Below are positions 11,901-20,894 of a DNA stretch of 64,000 nucleotides, piece after piece; the stretch's first letter is position 1; the number at the start of each line of letters is the position of its first letter. The stretch is taken from NCBI GenBank assembly GCA_010093685.1, contig MU006224.1, forward strand, positions 1 through 64,000. Direction: 5' to 3'. The notes beneath the pieces were generated by a model that did no database searches, had not been told where the DNA came from, and worked only from the letters and a program-made list of their open reading frames with translations. The position numbers were made by a program, and so were the translations under genes. Source of the stretch: Ophiobolus disseminans (lineage: Eukaryota; Ascomycota; Dothideomycetes; Pleosporales; Phaeosphaeriaceae).

Positions 11901-12075
11901 GCTAGACACAGGCAAGGTCGACGTTGACTCGAAGGATAAGTACGGACGGACGCCGCTATGGTGGGCGGCATGGAACGAATGCGAGGCGATAGTTAAGCTG
12001 CTGCTCGACACAGGCAGGTCGATGTTGACTCGAAGGATAAGCACGGACAGACGCCGCTATCGTGGGCGGCAATGA
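8926..12075 (+). CDS. HET-NACHT-ankyrin protein (C-terminus shifted)
   Basis: The 1049-codon frame is open without introns. Residues 1-250 are a HET domain (YAILSHTWG, HFWVDTCCID, GWTLQELIAP, LLGIFNINMPSTYGEG). A NACHT NTPase follows with Walker A GNPGTGKS at about 305-312 and Walker B CFIDALDECEE at about 408-418. A helical region precedes ankyrin repeats from about residue 865, each about 34 residues with GRTPLSWA...IVKLLLDTGKV. Such STAND proteins sense a ligand through their repeats and trigger incompatibility-type cell death through HET. The start MRLL is typical of the family. In the last repeats CAGGCAAGGTC has become CAGGCAGGTC (about 12016), losing one base; the frame ends about 20 residues later while in-frame repeats continue downstream. 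The protein may still work with fewer repeats. Confidence 0.9.
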   Translation: MRLLQLRDDGEFSLVEYFRNNIPRYAILSHTWGRDQEEFTFENIEKGTGKNKAGYRKVHFCGMQAAKDGLEHFWVDTCCIDKKSSAELTEAINSMFRWYQNAARCYVYLSDVSVSGSVKDDEFSRRWKPAFKRSRWFTRGWTLQELIAPTSVEFFSKEEQRLGDKQSLDQTLHEITGIAIQAFRGTPLSHFSVNERMSWAKNRRTKREEDEVYSLLGIFNINMPSTYGEGREEALTRLQKNLKEKEKEERTMLDSLRFNQIDARQMTVKNAHAKTCKWLLKKSEYLEWLDDTKLSEHHGFLWIKGNPGTGKSTLMKFALTNARETMKDKIVLSFFFNARGEDLEKSTIGTYQTLLLRLLEQIPVLQSVFELLGLPKSSISTNYKWTVESLKMLLGKATQRLKSSVVCFIDALDECEERQIRDMVSFFEQVGELAVSTDVKFRICLSSRHYPYITIRKNLNLVLDRQEGHDQDIADYLASELRIGHSKLAEQIRVEVQRKASGIFLWVILVVGILNKEHDSGRIHALRRRLREIPSDLHELFYNILTRDSINSDELVLCVQWVLFATQPLKPEQLYFAVLSGVEPDALSRWDPDEVTIKDIERYILNASKGLSELTKSNTPTVQFIHESVKDFLLEENALASIWPDLGSNFQGQSHERLKNCCLNYMGFTHMNLPMGLPKASSQRAADFRPPATDALPFLEYAVLNVLHHANVAGGGIAQENFIQSFPFADWLWLYNLFEKDELRRYSQNVSLLYVLAESNMSNLIRAHPSIFSCLEVENEHYGPPFFAALATRSEEAIQTFVASVSPKSQFHNLCSRYHHNEGNRGKFRHDFKFSNRRTTLSYLAELGDEAIFAFGLETGNIMPDSKDRDGRTPLSWASAMGHQAIVTLLLDTGKVNLDSKDADGWTPLWWAAKNRRESVVKTLLDTDKVDLDSKDADGRTLLSWASWDRHEVLIKLLLDTGKVDATSKDTDGRTPLSWAAMNGCEAIVKLLLDTGKVDVDSKDKYGRTPLWWAAWNECEAIVKLLLDTGRSMLTRRISTDRRRYRGRQ

Positions 12076-12322
12076 ACGGATGCGAGTTGATAGTCAAGCT
12101 GCTGCTAGACACAGGCAAGGTCGACGTTGACTCGAAGGATAAGCACGGACAGACGCCGCTATCGTGGGCGGCAATGAACGGGCGTGAGGCGATAGTTAAG
12201 CTGCTGCTCGACACAGGCAAGGTCGACGTTGACTCGAAGGATAAGTACGGACGGACGCCGCTATCGTGGGCGATAATGAACGAATGCGGGGCGGTAGTCA
12301 AGCTGCTTGTAGTTGCACGGTA
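12016..12322 (+). pseudogene. Orphaned ankyrin repeats of the HET-NACHT-ankyrin gene
   Basis: After the one-base loss the original frame continues to a natural stop at 12321. It encodes about three further repeats (TPLSWAAMNG...VKLLLDTGKVDVDSKDK.G) nearly identical in DNA to those upstream. The period is 102 bp. High identity between adjacent units indicates recent repeat exchange, and the single-base loss may be an assembly error in a repetitive tract. Confidence 0.8.
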
Positions 12323-13188
12323 ACTAGCCAATCTTAGATAACCTATATCTAGACTTCGCCTCTTCCTCACCTACTGCCTAGCAGTAGTCTGTCGATATAA
12401 TCTCCTTATGGTAGCATTCTATTAAACATCAGTTATGTAGCATCTGTTTTAATCTCGCTTGCTTGTTACTACAAGCACTTGAGGTTGCTATCCCATGCAC
12501 TGCTACGATGGCGCCAGCGTATGGGATACTAAAATTAACTGCGGTTATACCTGCCTTTAATAAACGTTACGTTGGGGCAAATGGTGCAGAAGGCGAGTGT
12601 CCTAGCAGGGAGGGCGGCCGACCTGCTCCGACCGTAGGGTTGTGAGTGTCTAAATTCTAGAGATGAAGTGAAAGGTTAGGCGGAAGCGTTCTCCCCACGT
12701 GAAAGCTGGTCGGGCGGATGCCAAGAGATACTTAGGCCGGGCCCAGAACAAGGTCCCGGAAGAGGAACGAGATCTCAATCTAGGGCCTCCCAAAACTGAC
12801 CCCACAGCGAGAACGATAACAAAACCCATGGCCATTAATAGCATCGTTTTCCTCGGCGCATTGCATTACCGAGAAACACCACTTTTTATCCTGACAAACG
12901 ATACGGAGCGCACAACACGTGATGGTTTACCAATCAGCTGTGAACGGTCTGTAGGCACTGTATTCCAGCTACCTAACCCAGATGCTATTTACAGTCGAGA
13001 TGAAGAGAAAAGTAAGAGTGTGCGACTATCCTGCTTGTTGAGGGTTGGTGCGCGGCCCGTGTGCTCTTGGCGGCGGGGAAGCGACTAGGCTAGCAGCCTA
13101 GTCATGTGACTTAGGGCTCAGCCCGTTACATCAGCGACTTTGGTGCGTCGTTCGTATCTAAGCCGCACAACAACAAACAACCACAACA
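12323..13188. other. Gene-free stretch, possible LTR remnant
   Basis: No gene is seen. Read on the minus strand, 13130 downward starts TGTAACGGGCTGAGCC and contains a hairpin (GACTAGGCT/AGCCTAGTC at 13083-13103), like the start of an LTR. A sequence near 12775 (GGGAGGCCCTAGATTGAG on the minus strand) could lie in a retroelement leader. No second LTR or target duplication was found, so this is tentative. Confidence 0.35.
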
Positions 13189-14060
13189 ATGGACTCTGGA
13201 AGTCGCCCTTTCCCACCTCAGTACAGTCGCATCAGCTCATGGCTTGCTTCTGCACATGAATCCTTCCTCCCTCCGACTCCTCCGCCCGACAACGACTCGG
13301 GATATCGCCCAGCTCCCTCGAAGCGGAAGCGCGCCATGTCCCTCCCCGTGATTGCGCCCGTCTCCAGCCCGCAGCGCAGCGACAGCCCGAAGCGGCAAAG
13401 AACCGACAATACCGATGATGTTCAACCCGAGTAGAGCGCGTCGCAACTCGGAAGTGAAACTACACTAGCTTTGAACAGGAGGAATACATTTAGCCTTCCC
13501 AATAGTCATATTTCCTCGAGTCCAAAACGTTCAACAAGCCCGACACGTGAGACACCAGTTATCCTGAGGAGTGCTTGGCCGCCGGTGTTGACGGAGAGCC
13601 TTAATGGCCTAAAGAAGCCCCCCCCCCCCCCGGAACACGCCGAACGACTCGGTGACCGGCTTGCTAAAGGTGTTGACTTTGGCTTCATTCCTCAGGGCTT
13701 GCAGGTACGTTAATTTGACTCAGCGTTCCCAAATCAGATTCACATATGTCTAGCATGTTATAAAGAACGACCCTGAAGTAGGCTACCAAACCACCAAACC
13801 GGCCGACTTCGACCGCAGCGACACGCGCTCCACCGAAGAGCTATCTACCATATGGAAAGAAGCCAAGAAGATGTTTCTCAATGCGCGCGATTGCAGGGAT
13901 GGTAGCCGGGATGAGTGCGTGGTGCGACGATGTGGTGCGGCCTCTACTACTGTTCCTACGGGGTTGCAATGGCATCAGTCTATCAATCCTCAGTATGCAC
14001 ACACTATGCTAGCAGAGCTGTGCGTGTGCTTTATTGTCTTCTTCGACTCCGACAGTACTC
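13189..14060 (+). pseudogene. PD-(D/E)XK nuclease-like protein, 5' part, decayed
   Basis: Starts at ATG 13189 with a Ser/Pro-rich leader containing SWLASAHESFLPPTPPP, then KRKRAMSLP and SPKRQRTDN. A stop at 13432 interrupts before SPKRSTSPTRETPVILRSAWPP, a poly-proline tract (poly-C at about 13619-13630), GVDFGFIPQGLQ, a probable intron (donor GTACGT at 13705), then a block around DRSDTRSTEELSTIW and MFLNARDC. This order matches fungal proteins annotated as PD-(D/E)XK nuclease-like, common beside HET and NLR genes. The catalytic part is not present. Family recall is from general knowledge, and the nuclease function is inferred. Confidence 0.55.
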
Positions 14061-14505
14061 TGTTACGAAACGGCACTAGAGGGGCCGGGGATTATGTTAA
14101 ACGCTTCCCTTTCTTGGAGTTTTCCGCTAAGTTCTGGGCTGAGGACATCCAACAGGCGAGCATTGGCGATGATGACGCTGTCATGCTGGGTCTCGCTTCG
14201 AGTATATTGAGTCCAAACTCGAAATGCTATTCAGTATGGTCTGAGATCCATTGGAAAGAATATAACAACCCTGGATTTGATGCTAGTCTTCCAGCCCGGC
14301 CGTTCTTCGGGCATGTTGCAGTGGTGAAGCTGCTGCTGCTGCTCGACAAGGGTGCCGACGTCAACGCCCAGGGTGGAGACTTCGGCAACGCATTCCACGC
14401 GGCTTCGTTGAAAGGCCACGAGGCGGTGGTGAAGCTGCTGCTCGACAAGGGCGCCGACGCCAACGCCCAGGGTGGAGACTACGGCAACGCACTCCACGCG
14501 GCTTC
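14061..14505 (+). pseudogene. NACHT-ankyrin gene fragment
   Basis: Within a longer open frame (13871-14695) the sequence changes to a block like the region before the repeats of NACHT-ankyrin proteins (FPFLEFSAKFWAEDIQQA). Two and a half ankyrin repeats of another type follow (VVKLLLDKGADVNAQGGDFGNA.HAAS, 14310-14505). Their consensus differs from the 8.9 kb gene, so they come from a different paralogue. Fusion to the upstream PD-(D/E)XK-like frame and the downstream fragment looks like a rearrangement. Confidence 0.6.
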
Positions 14506-14781
14506 AACAGTAACGCTACAAAAGTTACTTGAAGACGGACGACCTATGACCCGCCGGGAACGGTACTACCTAGCACTAATCCTTGCAATCTCTTTCCTCC
14601 AACTAACATCCACTCCATGCCTTAATATGCGGCAGCATTGCAATGGAGCGAAACAGTCCGCGGCGAAGCAGGACATCAGTTTGCCGACGCTATAGACTGG
14701 TGTCTACGTGCTGATGAGTATTCAGATGGGAGTTGGAGACAGGATATGTGGACGAAAGTTGTTGAGCCGTTGATTTGGGTG
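14506..14781 (+). pseudogene. DUF7580-like C-terminal fragment
   Basis: LQKLLEDG..MTRRERYYLALILAISFLQLTSTP resembles the DUF7580-type region of fungal HeLo-related and NLR-associated proteins (LxELL....L.R.ERL.LALTLASS.LQL..TPWL). After a frame change, FADAIDWCLR and DMWTKVVEPLIW follow. It is cut by the hAT element starting at 14782. Assignment rests on remembered family consensus and is tentative. Confidence 0.45.
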
Positions 14782-15119
14782 CAGACTTGCTATCAAACGG
14801 ATGGATCAAACCAATCTGATTGATCTGACTGATCAGTAATCAGATTAGATCAATCAGATTTTGCTGTCTTGTCTTGTCAGATAGATCAAACATGGTCGTC
14901 TCATCTGATTGAGTTATCTGAGTAATCTGAGTTTGGGTGTAAGACTGTATACATAGCTTGTGATAGCAATTTGTAGATGTTAATAGTGCTCTAGATTATA
15001 GATTTTCCAGTAATGTCCGATCATGTCTATACAGTAGATAGCGCTCCGGATTATAGATTTTCTGGTACTGTCTAATCCCTAACAACGCGTCCATACAGTA
15101 GATCGCAAGCAAAGCCTTT

Positions 15120-15327
15120 TGTCAGATATCAGGGGTGCTGTGAGGCTACCAACACTGAATGGAACAGGAGGGGCCGGCACAAGTGCCTTGGCACACTAGT
15201 ACTAGATTTGACACCCGGTCAAACTCTGCACTGAACAAGAGAACAGCAAAAAACAACACAATACAACACAATCATCATCAATTCATCTCATCTATCATCA
15301 GGTTCTAATACCTCATCATATCTGACA
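15120..15327 (+). mobile_element. Solo LTR of copia family A (208 bp), little mutated
   Basis: Starts TGTCAGATATCAGGGG and ends CATATCTGACA. It matches along its length both LTRs of the full element at 48036-58653, but retains C and G where those have T and A. Flanks are CCTTT and GCTTT, an imperfect 5 bp duplication. It sits in the leader of the hAT transposase, 31 bp before the ATG at 15359. Confidence 0.85.
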
Positions 15328-15358
15328 GCTTTCTGCAACACTATTTCCTTGTATTTCA

Positions 15359-16347
15359 ATGCCTCCTCAGCAGTCAAACTTTTCTATACAACGTATTGTC
15401 GAGCGCGATCGACACGCCTTGCCGTCGCCGCTGCCGCCGCCATCCTCTATCGCGCCTACCGTTGGGGATACACGCAGTAATGATGATCGCAGCAATGTCA
15501 ACCCGCCAGCTCCTCAACTGCTCGTAGTGAACCGTTGAGTGGAGTAAGTTGCCTATTATACCGTCGCTCTAGTATACTGAGCACAAGTGCAGTGAGGTAG
15601 GGAAGCAAAAATGAATAATATTGATGTGTTGTCTGTAATGAGTGAGTGTTGTAGGTAATGTATCGTGATGATGATAGCGCCCTCCTTAGGAAGCTGTGTC
15701 GTGCCGCCTAACTAGTACTTCCCCGCACGTGCTAGGAGTCTCCGCTCTCACTACGTGCAACGGCACAGTAGATGAAGCCAAATACGAAGGACTTGATTGG
15801 AGGCGCGTACCGTTCCTAGAGCGCCGTCAGCTAGAGCACAATGCGCGCGGGAAGAAACCAAGCTGGATATTCAATTACGGATGGCCCGTATGGCATAGGA
15901 AAATACAGAAGAACTACTGGCTCTGTCGATTATGCCACCACCTACAGATGCCAGATACTTCTTTTGACGCTGCAAGCACTGGTAATGCGATCAATCACCT
16001 TGCAAAGGCGATTTGGGGGCATGCTATGGGTCCTGACGGACCTATACAAATATATAGCAAAGAAGGCAATTTACCTAAAGCAATTGCGCGCTCACAGCTT
16101 ATAATGATGAGACAGTTAGGCGTACAAGTGTCGCAGGACGTTGCCAACTCGCTGGCAGCAGGTTTTTCAACCCGTAGCTTTCTCACGGCGCTGAAAGACT
16201 GCGTTGCAACTAATAACCAGAGCTTACGAGTAATAGAAACACCACAGTTTCGAAAGCTTATCGAAGCTGCAAACCCGTTAGCTGAGGCTGTACTTTGGAG
16301 AAACCACCAGAGTCTCCGCGACGCTATTATCGCCGAATACCACTCCT
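15359..16347 (+). pseudogene. hAT transposase, N-terminal half (outer element)
   Basis: ATG at 15359 (MPPQQSNFSIQRIVERDRH) opens a Pro/Ser-rich leader to a stop at 15538. Coding resumes near 15740, so an intron in between is likely. A BED-type zinc finger follows (YWLCRLCHH with a downstream NAINHLAKAIWGH, about 15918-16015). The frame runs to 16347, exactly where the inner hAT inserted; transposase sequence resumes at 23801. The reading frame is mostly open, so this element is younger than those at 48-58 kb. Confidence 0.85.
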
Positions 16348-16567
16348 CAGACTTTCCAACAAGCGAGCCAGATCAAGCGCTTGACTTGACCGGCTTGAAG
16401 CTTGATTGTTCCCTCAAGTCAAGCTGCCTCATAGTAATTAACAAGCCAAGTCAAGCTGAGGAGGAAGCCGGCTTGAGTAGCTTGGTCAGCTTGAGCGGGG
16501 AGGAGGCAGCAGTTAGCTGCTGGTGAGGCTGCTGGTTCTGCAGTAGGAGCAATCTTGTGATAGTTTA

Positions 16568-18670
16568 CCGAGCTAACCGGCGTGGCGAGCCGCTCGGCGT
16601 GGCGAGCCACTTTGAACACCAACACCAGCACCAAACTTGAGGCTATTGAGCCACGTACAATCGCTACTATTGCAACGTCTTCTAGTGTTGAGTTCTAGAG
16701 GCCTTGATTGATATATATAGCTATCTATATTTTGCTAGGAGCTTAATTGCTCGGCCGTGTTGTGATTGAGATGGTGGTGGGCCTGCTGCAGCATCTAAGG
16801 CATCATCACCACTCTGAGGCTGCGCAGCTGCTCTCTTTTTTGAGCCTGCCTTAGTAGCTGGCTTGAGGTCTCTCCTCTTGCCTCTTTAGGCAGTTTTTTA
16901 AGCTTGCTAGAGTTGTTGTTGAGTCCTACGAGCTGCCTGTCGTAAGGCTCGATCAGCGGCCTTATAAGCCTTCTCCTCCTGCCTTATTATTTAAGCTGCT
17001 GCCCTTGCTACACGCTTCTGTTGAGCTGCCTGAAGCTTCTCCTGCTTCTTCACTTTACGTAGGCAAGCTGCCTTAGCTCTCTAGTGTTGTAGTTGCTCTT
17101 CTTTAAGCCCTTGTTGAAGCAGGCGATCACGGCCTCATTCACCTTCCTTAGGGACTAGAATTTAGCTCCACCGTGATAGTCCTCCTCTGCCTGTAGAGGC
17201 AGAGCCTTGCCTCGCTTTCTACGCTGCCTCTTATTAACGAGAGCTTGCATAAGGCCTTGAGCCTCGTGTGTGAGGAAGCTTTTCTAAACTAAGATAAAAT
17301 AGAAGGCTCGGCTAAGCTTTTGAGCTCGTGGATTACGCCTATCACCTACTACCTAGCGTAGAAGGCGCTTAGTTTTCCGCCAGTCTAAGGCGCTCAAGGC
17401 TGAGGAGTTGCTATCACTTGAATAGCTAGATTGAGCTAGCTAATTGAATCGTTTAAGTATTACCTCTAGGTTGAGAGGTGAGAGGCCAGTCGCTTCAAAA
17501 GCCTTAAGTATAGTCTCTTTCTTGAACAAGGCCTCCTAGGCAGCTATAAACATAGAATAGAAGTCCCTCTTACTCATAGATGTAAGCTCTTGGCACCTCT
17601 CTATGAACGCAGCGACCTAGTTTGAGTAGGCTGTTGAGAATAGCTTAAATATAACAACGTCAAGCGGCTAGAGGGTATAAGTTAAATGAGGTGGGTACAC
17701 TGCAAGGAGGATTCTATTCTAATCGCAGTACTCAATAAAATCCATTGTAAGATAAGATCTATAGCTATTAAGGATAAGTAATCAATAGCTCCGCTCTGCC
17801 TTCTCCTTCGTAGATCGATCAAACACTTGTTTGAGCTAGGATAGCCCTATATCGTTGTTCGTCTAGCTAGAAGGTGAGGAGGATATATATACTTGATTCT
17901 TAGGTCTTAGAGCTTGTAGCTAGGTATCCTGTATTGAGCCTGAGGCTGATTGATATATTAGGGCAGGTGCAAGGGCTGATCCATTAGCGCATATGCAGGC
18001 TAGCAGGGTTATCTACTCTCGATTGCTATCCTAGATGTAAGCCTTGATCTTCCCCTCCTCATATAGCCTCCTGCTAAACACCCGCTTTAAGCGAGTAAGT
18101 ATTCCTAGCATACAGCCCTTCTTATCTATATTATATATATTATAAGGCTTAAGATTGTATTAGCTAAGCTTACTGCGTAGAAGCTCGAAGTAGAGGCTAT
18201 ACTTTGATATAGAGTTAGCCTAGTGGCGCGCGCGATCGATCCCAGTCACCTAGCGTGAGATAAGATAGACGTTGTAGCGCTAGACAAAGCGATTAACCTA
18301 GCCTGTTCCTAGCTCTTTTTTTGTGATATCTAAAGCAAAGCGTCGTATTATAGGCCGTAAGGGAGGTAAGCCTTGCCTTGTAAGGCGCTCTATATAGCGT
18401 AGGAGCTCCTTCTCTTGCTAAGAGTAGAGCGCTTGCTGGTTTTCTGCTTTAGTGCGGCATAAGGCTTAGACGCCTTAATGCCTCCGCGCGAGCGTTGTAC
18501 AATTACAGTGATACTTTGCTGCAATTTGGCAATAGCTGAACTTCTCTCTAGGCTTCAGCGATTCTATAGCTGCAAGCGCAGCCTCAATTGAGCTTATATT
18601 AGTGGAGTTATCGCGTGTTGAAGTTTAGTTGTTGTTGTAGTGGGGTAGCTCGCCACGCCGGTTAGCTCGG
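16568..18670 (-). mobile_element. pogo/Tc1-mariner element, copy 1 (2.1 kb)
   Basis: Inverted termini of 23 bp begin CCGAGCTAACCGGCGTGGCG, flanked by TA (16566-16567 and 18671-18672). Coding remnants are on the minus strand: near 18120 the complement encodes YNIDKKG, the block around the first catalytic Asp of pogo-type DDE_1 transposases. The minus-strand C-terminal part (16800-17100) is low-complexity, rich in Lys, Ala and Gln codons. It is full of stops and not active. Confidence 0.8.
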
Positions 18671-18675
18671 TATTA

Positions 18676-20793
18676 CCGAGGAGGGTCGCGTAATGCCGCA
18701 GTTCGCGTAATGCCGCACCCCACTAATATCGCAATGTTGCAAGCATAAAGTTATTAAGCTATGTACTAAAGCTATTATTGTGAGTTTTTCGAAGGTATTA
18801 TTCTAGAGGAGTAGCTCTACAATTTGAGTTATCTAAACCTTCCCGGAGTATTGATAGTTCGGCCGCAACGAGTTAGTGTAGGTGTAGGTGCTGATTTGGG
18901 CTGGGCAGCAGCACCACCCCCAGCAACACCACCTACGCGTCTTTTTTTTTTGGCTAAGGCTGGCAAGCAGGCTTTAAGGCCTTACGCTTGTCCAATTAGG
19001 CTAATTTTATAGCTTTTTCTGCGTTGCGTTGGTGTTTGAGAGCCTTGCGCGCGGCAGCTTTTTTAGCTTTCTCCTAAGCCCTCCGCTTCTTCTCCTTTAC
19101 CCGCTCTTCTCGAGCAATACGGGTACGCTCCTGAGTAATAAGCTTTGCCTTAGCTCTTAAGTCCTTCATCCGAAGCTTCTCTAGCCGTTCCTCCTTATTC
19201 TTACAGTCCTTTTCCAATCTGCGTGCCTTAGTATTATAGATCTTCCTTAGTGAATAGAGTATTGCCGTAGTATAAGATTCTCTAGCAGATTCGAGCTCTA
19301 GAGCACCTACAGGGATCTTATAGTCTCTCTGCTTTAGTTTAAGTGAATGTCGTAGCCCCTAGTTCTCATGTTCAAGGAGGGCCTGCGAGGCTTGCAGTAA
19401 AAGGAGCGTAGCTTTAATTATGTTACCCTTATGCCTATAAGGCTCCGCAGCAGTCACGAGATTGTTAATAGTACGTCTGTTAACTATCTCTATAGAGGTA
19501 GGGAACTTAGGAGGTAGTGGTGTTGTTGTTTAGAACTTTTTGAGTACCGGCTCAGGATCTATAGGCTATACCCCTGTGCGCTTAAATGTAAGAGGCTAGG
19601 CAGAAGACTGCAGAAAGGCTAGGTAGAACAGTGATGAATTCGATAGAGACTATCTAGAGTTGGAGAGCAGGCTGTCTAAATAGGCAGACTGCTAGTTTCT
19701 AGGAGTTTCTACATACATTAGCATATGTCATTATTTGTAATCTCTTTAATAGCTAGAGCATTCCATGCTCTTCTGTGATGTTCTGTTAAGCCGAAGTGAC
19801 TCTGATTGAACCAAAGTGACTCCACTAAGGATAGTAGAGGTCTAACCTCTTACATCAAACGACGACAGGATATTGTTAACGATAACGTAGGCTAGCCTTC
19901 TCCTTTGTATACTTATCAAACACCTGTTCAAGCTATGCAACGCCTATCTTATTGTTGCTCTACCCTAAGGCAGTTACGCTAACATAAGCCTTATCGTTGA
20001 GCTTAATATTGCGAGTCTAGCGTTCTTAAATGTTACTAGAAGTAGCTGCGTATAGTACGCTTGGTGGTAAGGCACTTCTATCTGCACAAACAGCTGCAAT
20101 AACAGTTATTCACTCTCTATTGCTATCTGCAATAGGCTGCTAGCGACCCCCTGACTCCTACAAGTCCCTGCTGAATATTCTAGTTAATCCTTTACCCCTA
20201 CTAAGATAGAAGCCCTTCTTATCTATATTGTATATATCAGAAGCACGGAGGTGATATTTCTGTATTTTCTCATGCAGGTACGCAAAGTATAACTCGTACT
20301 TTAGTAGAGAATTAGCCTTGTAACAAGTGCGATCTTTTCCCTTTACACGGTGCGTTTTAAGCTCAATCTTGTAGCGGCTAAGGAAGCGCGTTACCTAGCT
20401 TTAGGAGGCAGGCTTCCTAACAATTGACATGCAGTAGTTCCGTAGCATACGCCTTGAGGGAGGCAAGCCGTCCTCTGTTAATTGTCTGATGTGGCTTACA
20501 AGGTGTAACTCCTGTTGTTGGCTTAGGAGTTGCTAGTTGACAGATTTGATAGCATACGGGTTACATTTGCCTTAGTGCCTCCGCGCAAGCGTTGTAGGGC
20601 AAATGTTGAACTGCGCAGCTACTTTTCGGTACGAAAGATGTTCTCCTGAAGCTGCGCTTTCTAAAAACTCAATTGCTGTATTGATTGGATCCATGTTGGC
20701 TGAGATATTGCGTGTTGAAGTGGTAGCTGTAATTTTGTTGTTGTGGTGGGGTGCGGCATTACGCGAACTGCGGCATTACGCGACCCTCCTCGG
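18676..20793 (-). mobile_element. pogo/Tc1-mariner element, copy 2, carrying a gypsy solo LTR
   Basis: About 48 bp perfect inverted termini begin CCGAGGAGGGTCGCGTAATG and contain the motif GCGTAATGCCGC twice per end. TA dinucleotides flank it (18674-18675, 20794-20795). The minus strand near 20225 encodes YNIDKKGF. A gypsy LTR (19587-19854) is inserted; without it the element is about 1.85 kb. It lies 3 bp from pogo copy 1. Stops abound. Confidence 0.82.
19587..19854 (-). mobile_element. Solo gypsy LTR (268 bp) in pogo copy 2
   Basis: Starts TGTAAGAGGCTAGG and ends CTAACCTCTTACA, like the gypsy LTR at 58679. Flanks are TTAAA and TCAAA, a 5 bp target duplication differing by one C-to-T change of the RIP type. 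Confidence 0.85.
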
Positions 20794-20894
20794 TAGTGTT
20801 GCAAACATAGCTTAGTAAGCAATCTATGCAACCTCACGCTGTGCACAGCATGCTCCATCCTATATACCTTTGTCCTACCCTTCTCGTCGTTACT

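Noticed and set aside
12699..13088. 129-codon frame on plus strand
   Set aside because: Overlaps the possible LTR remnant and has no protein-family character.
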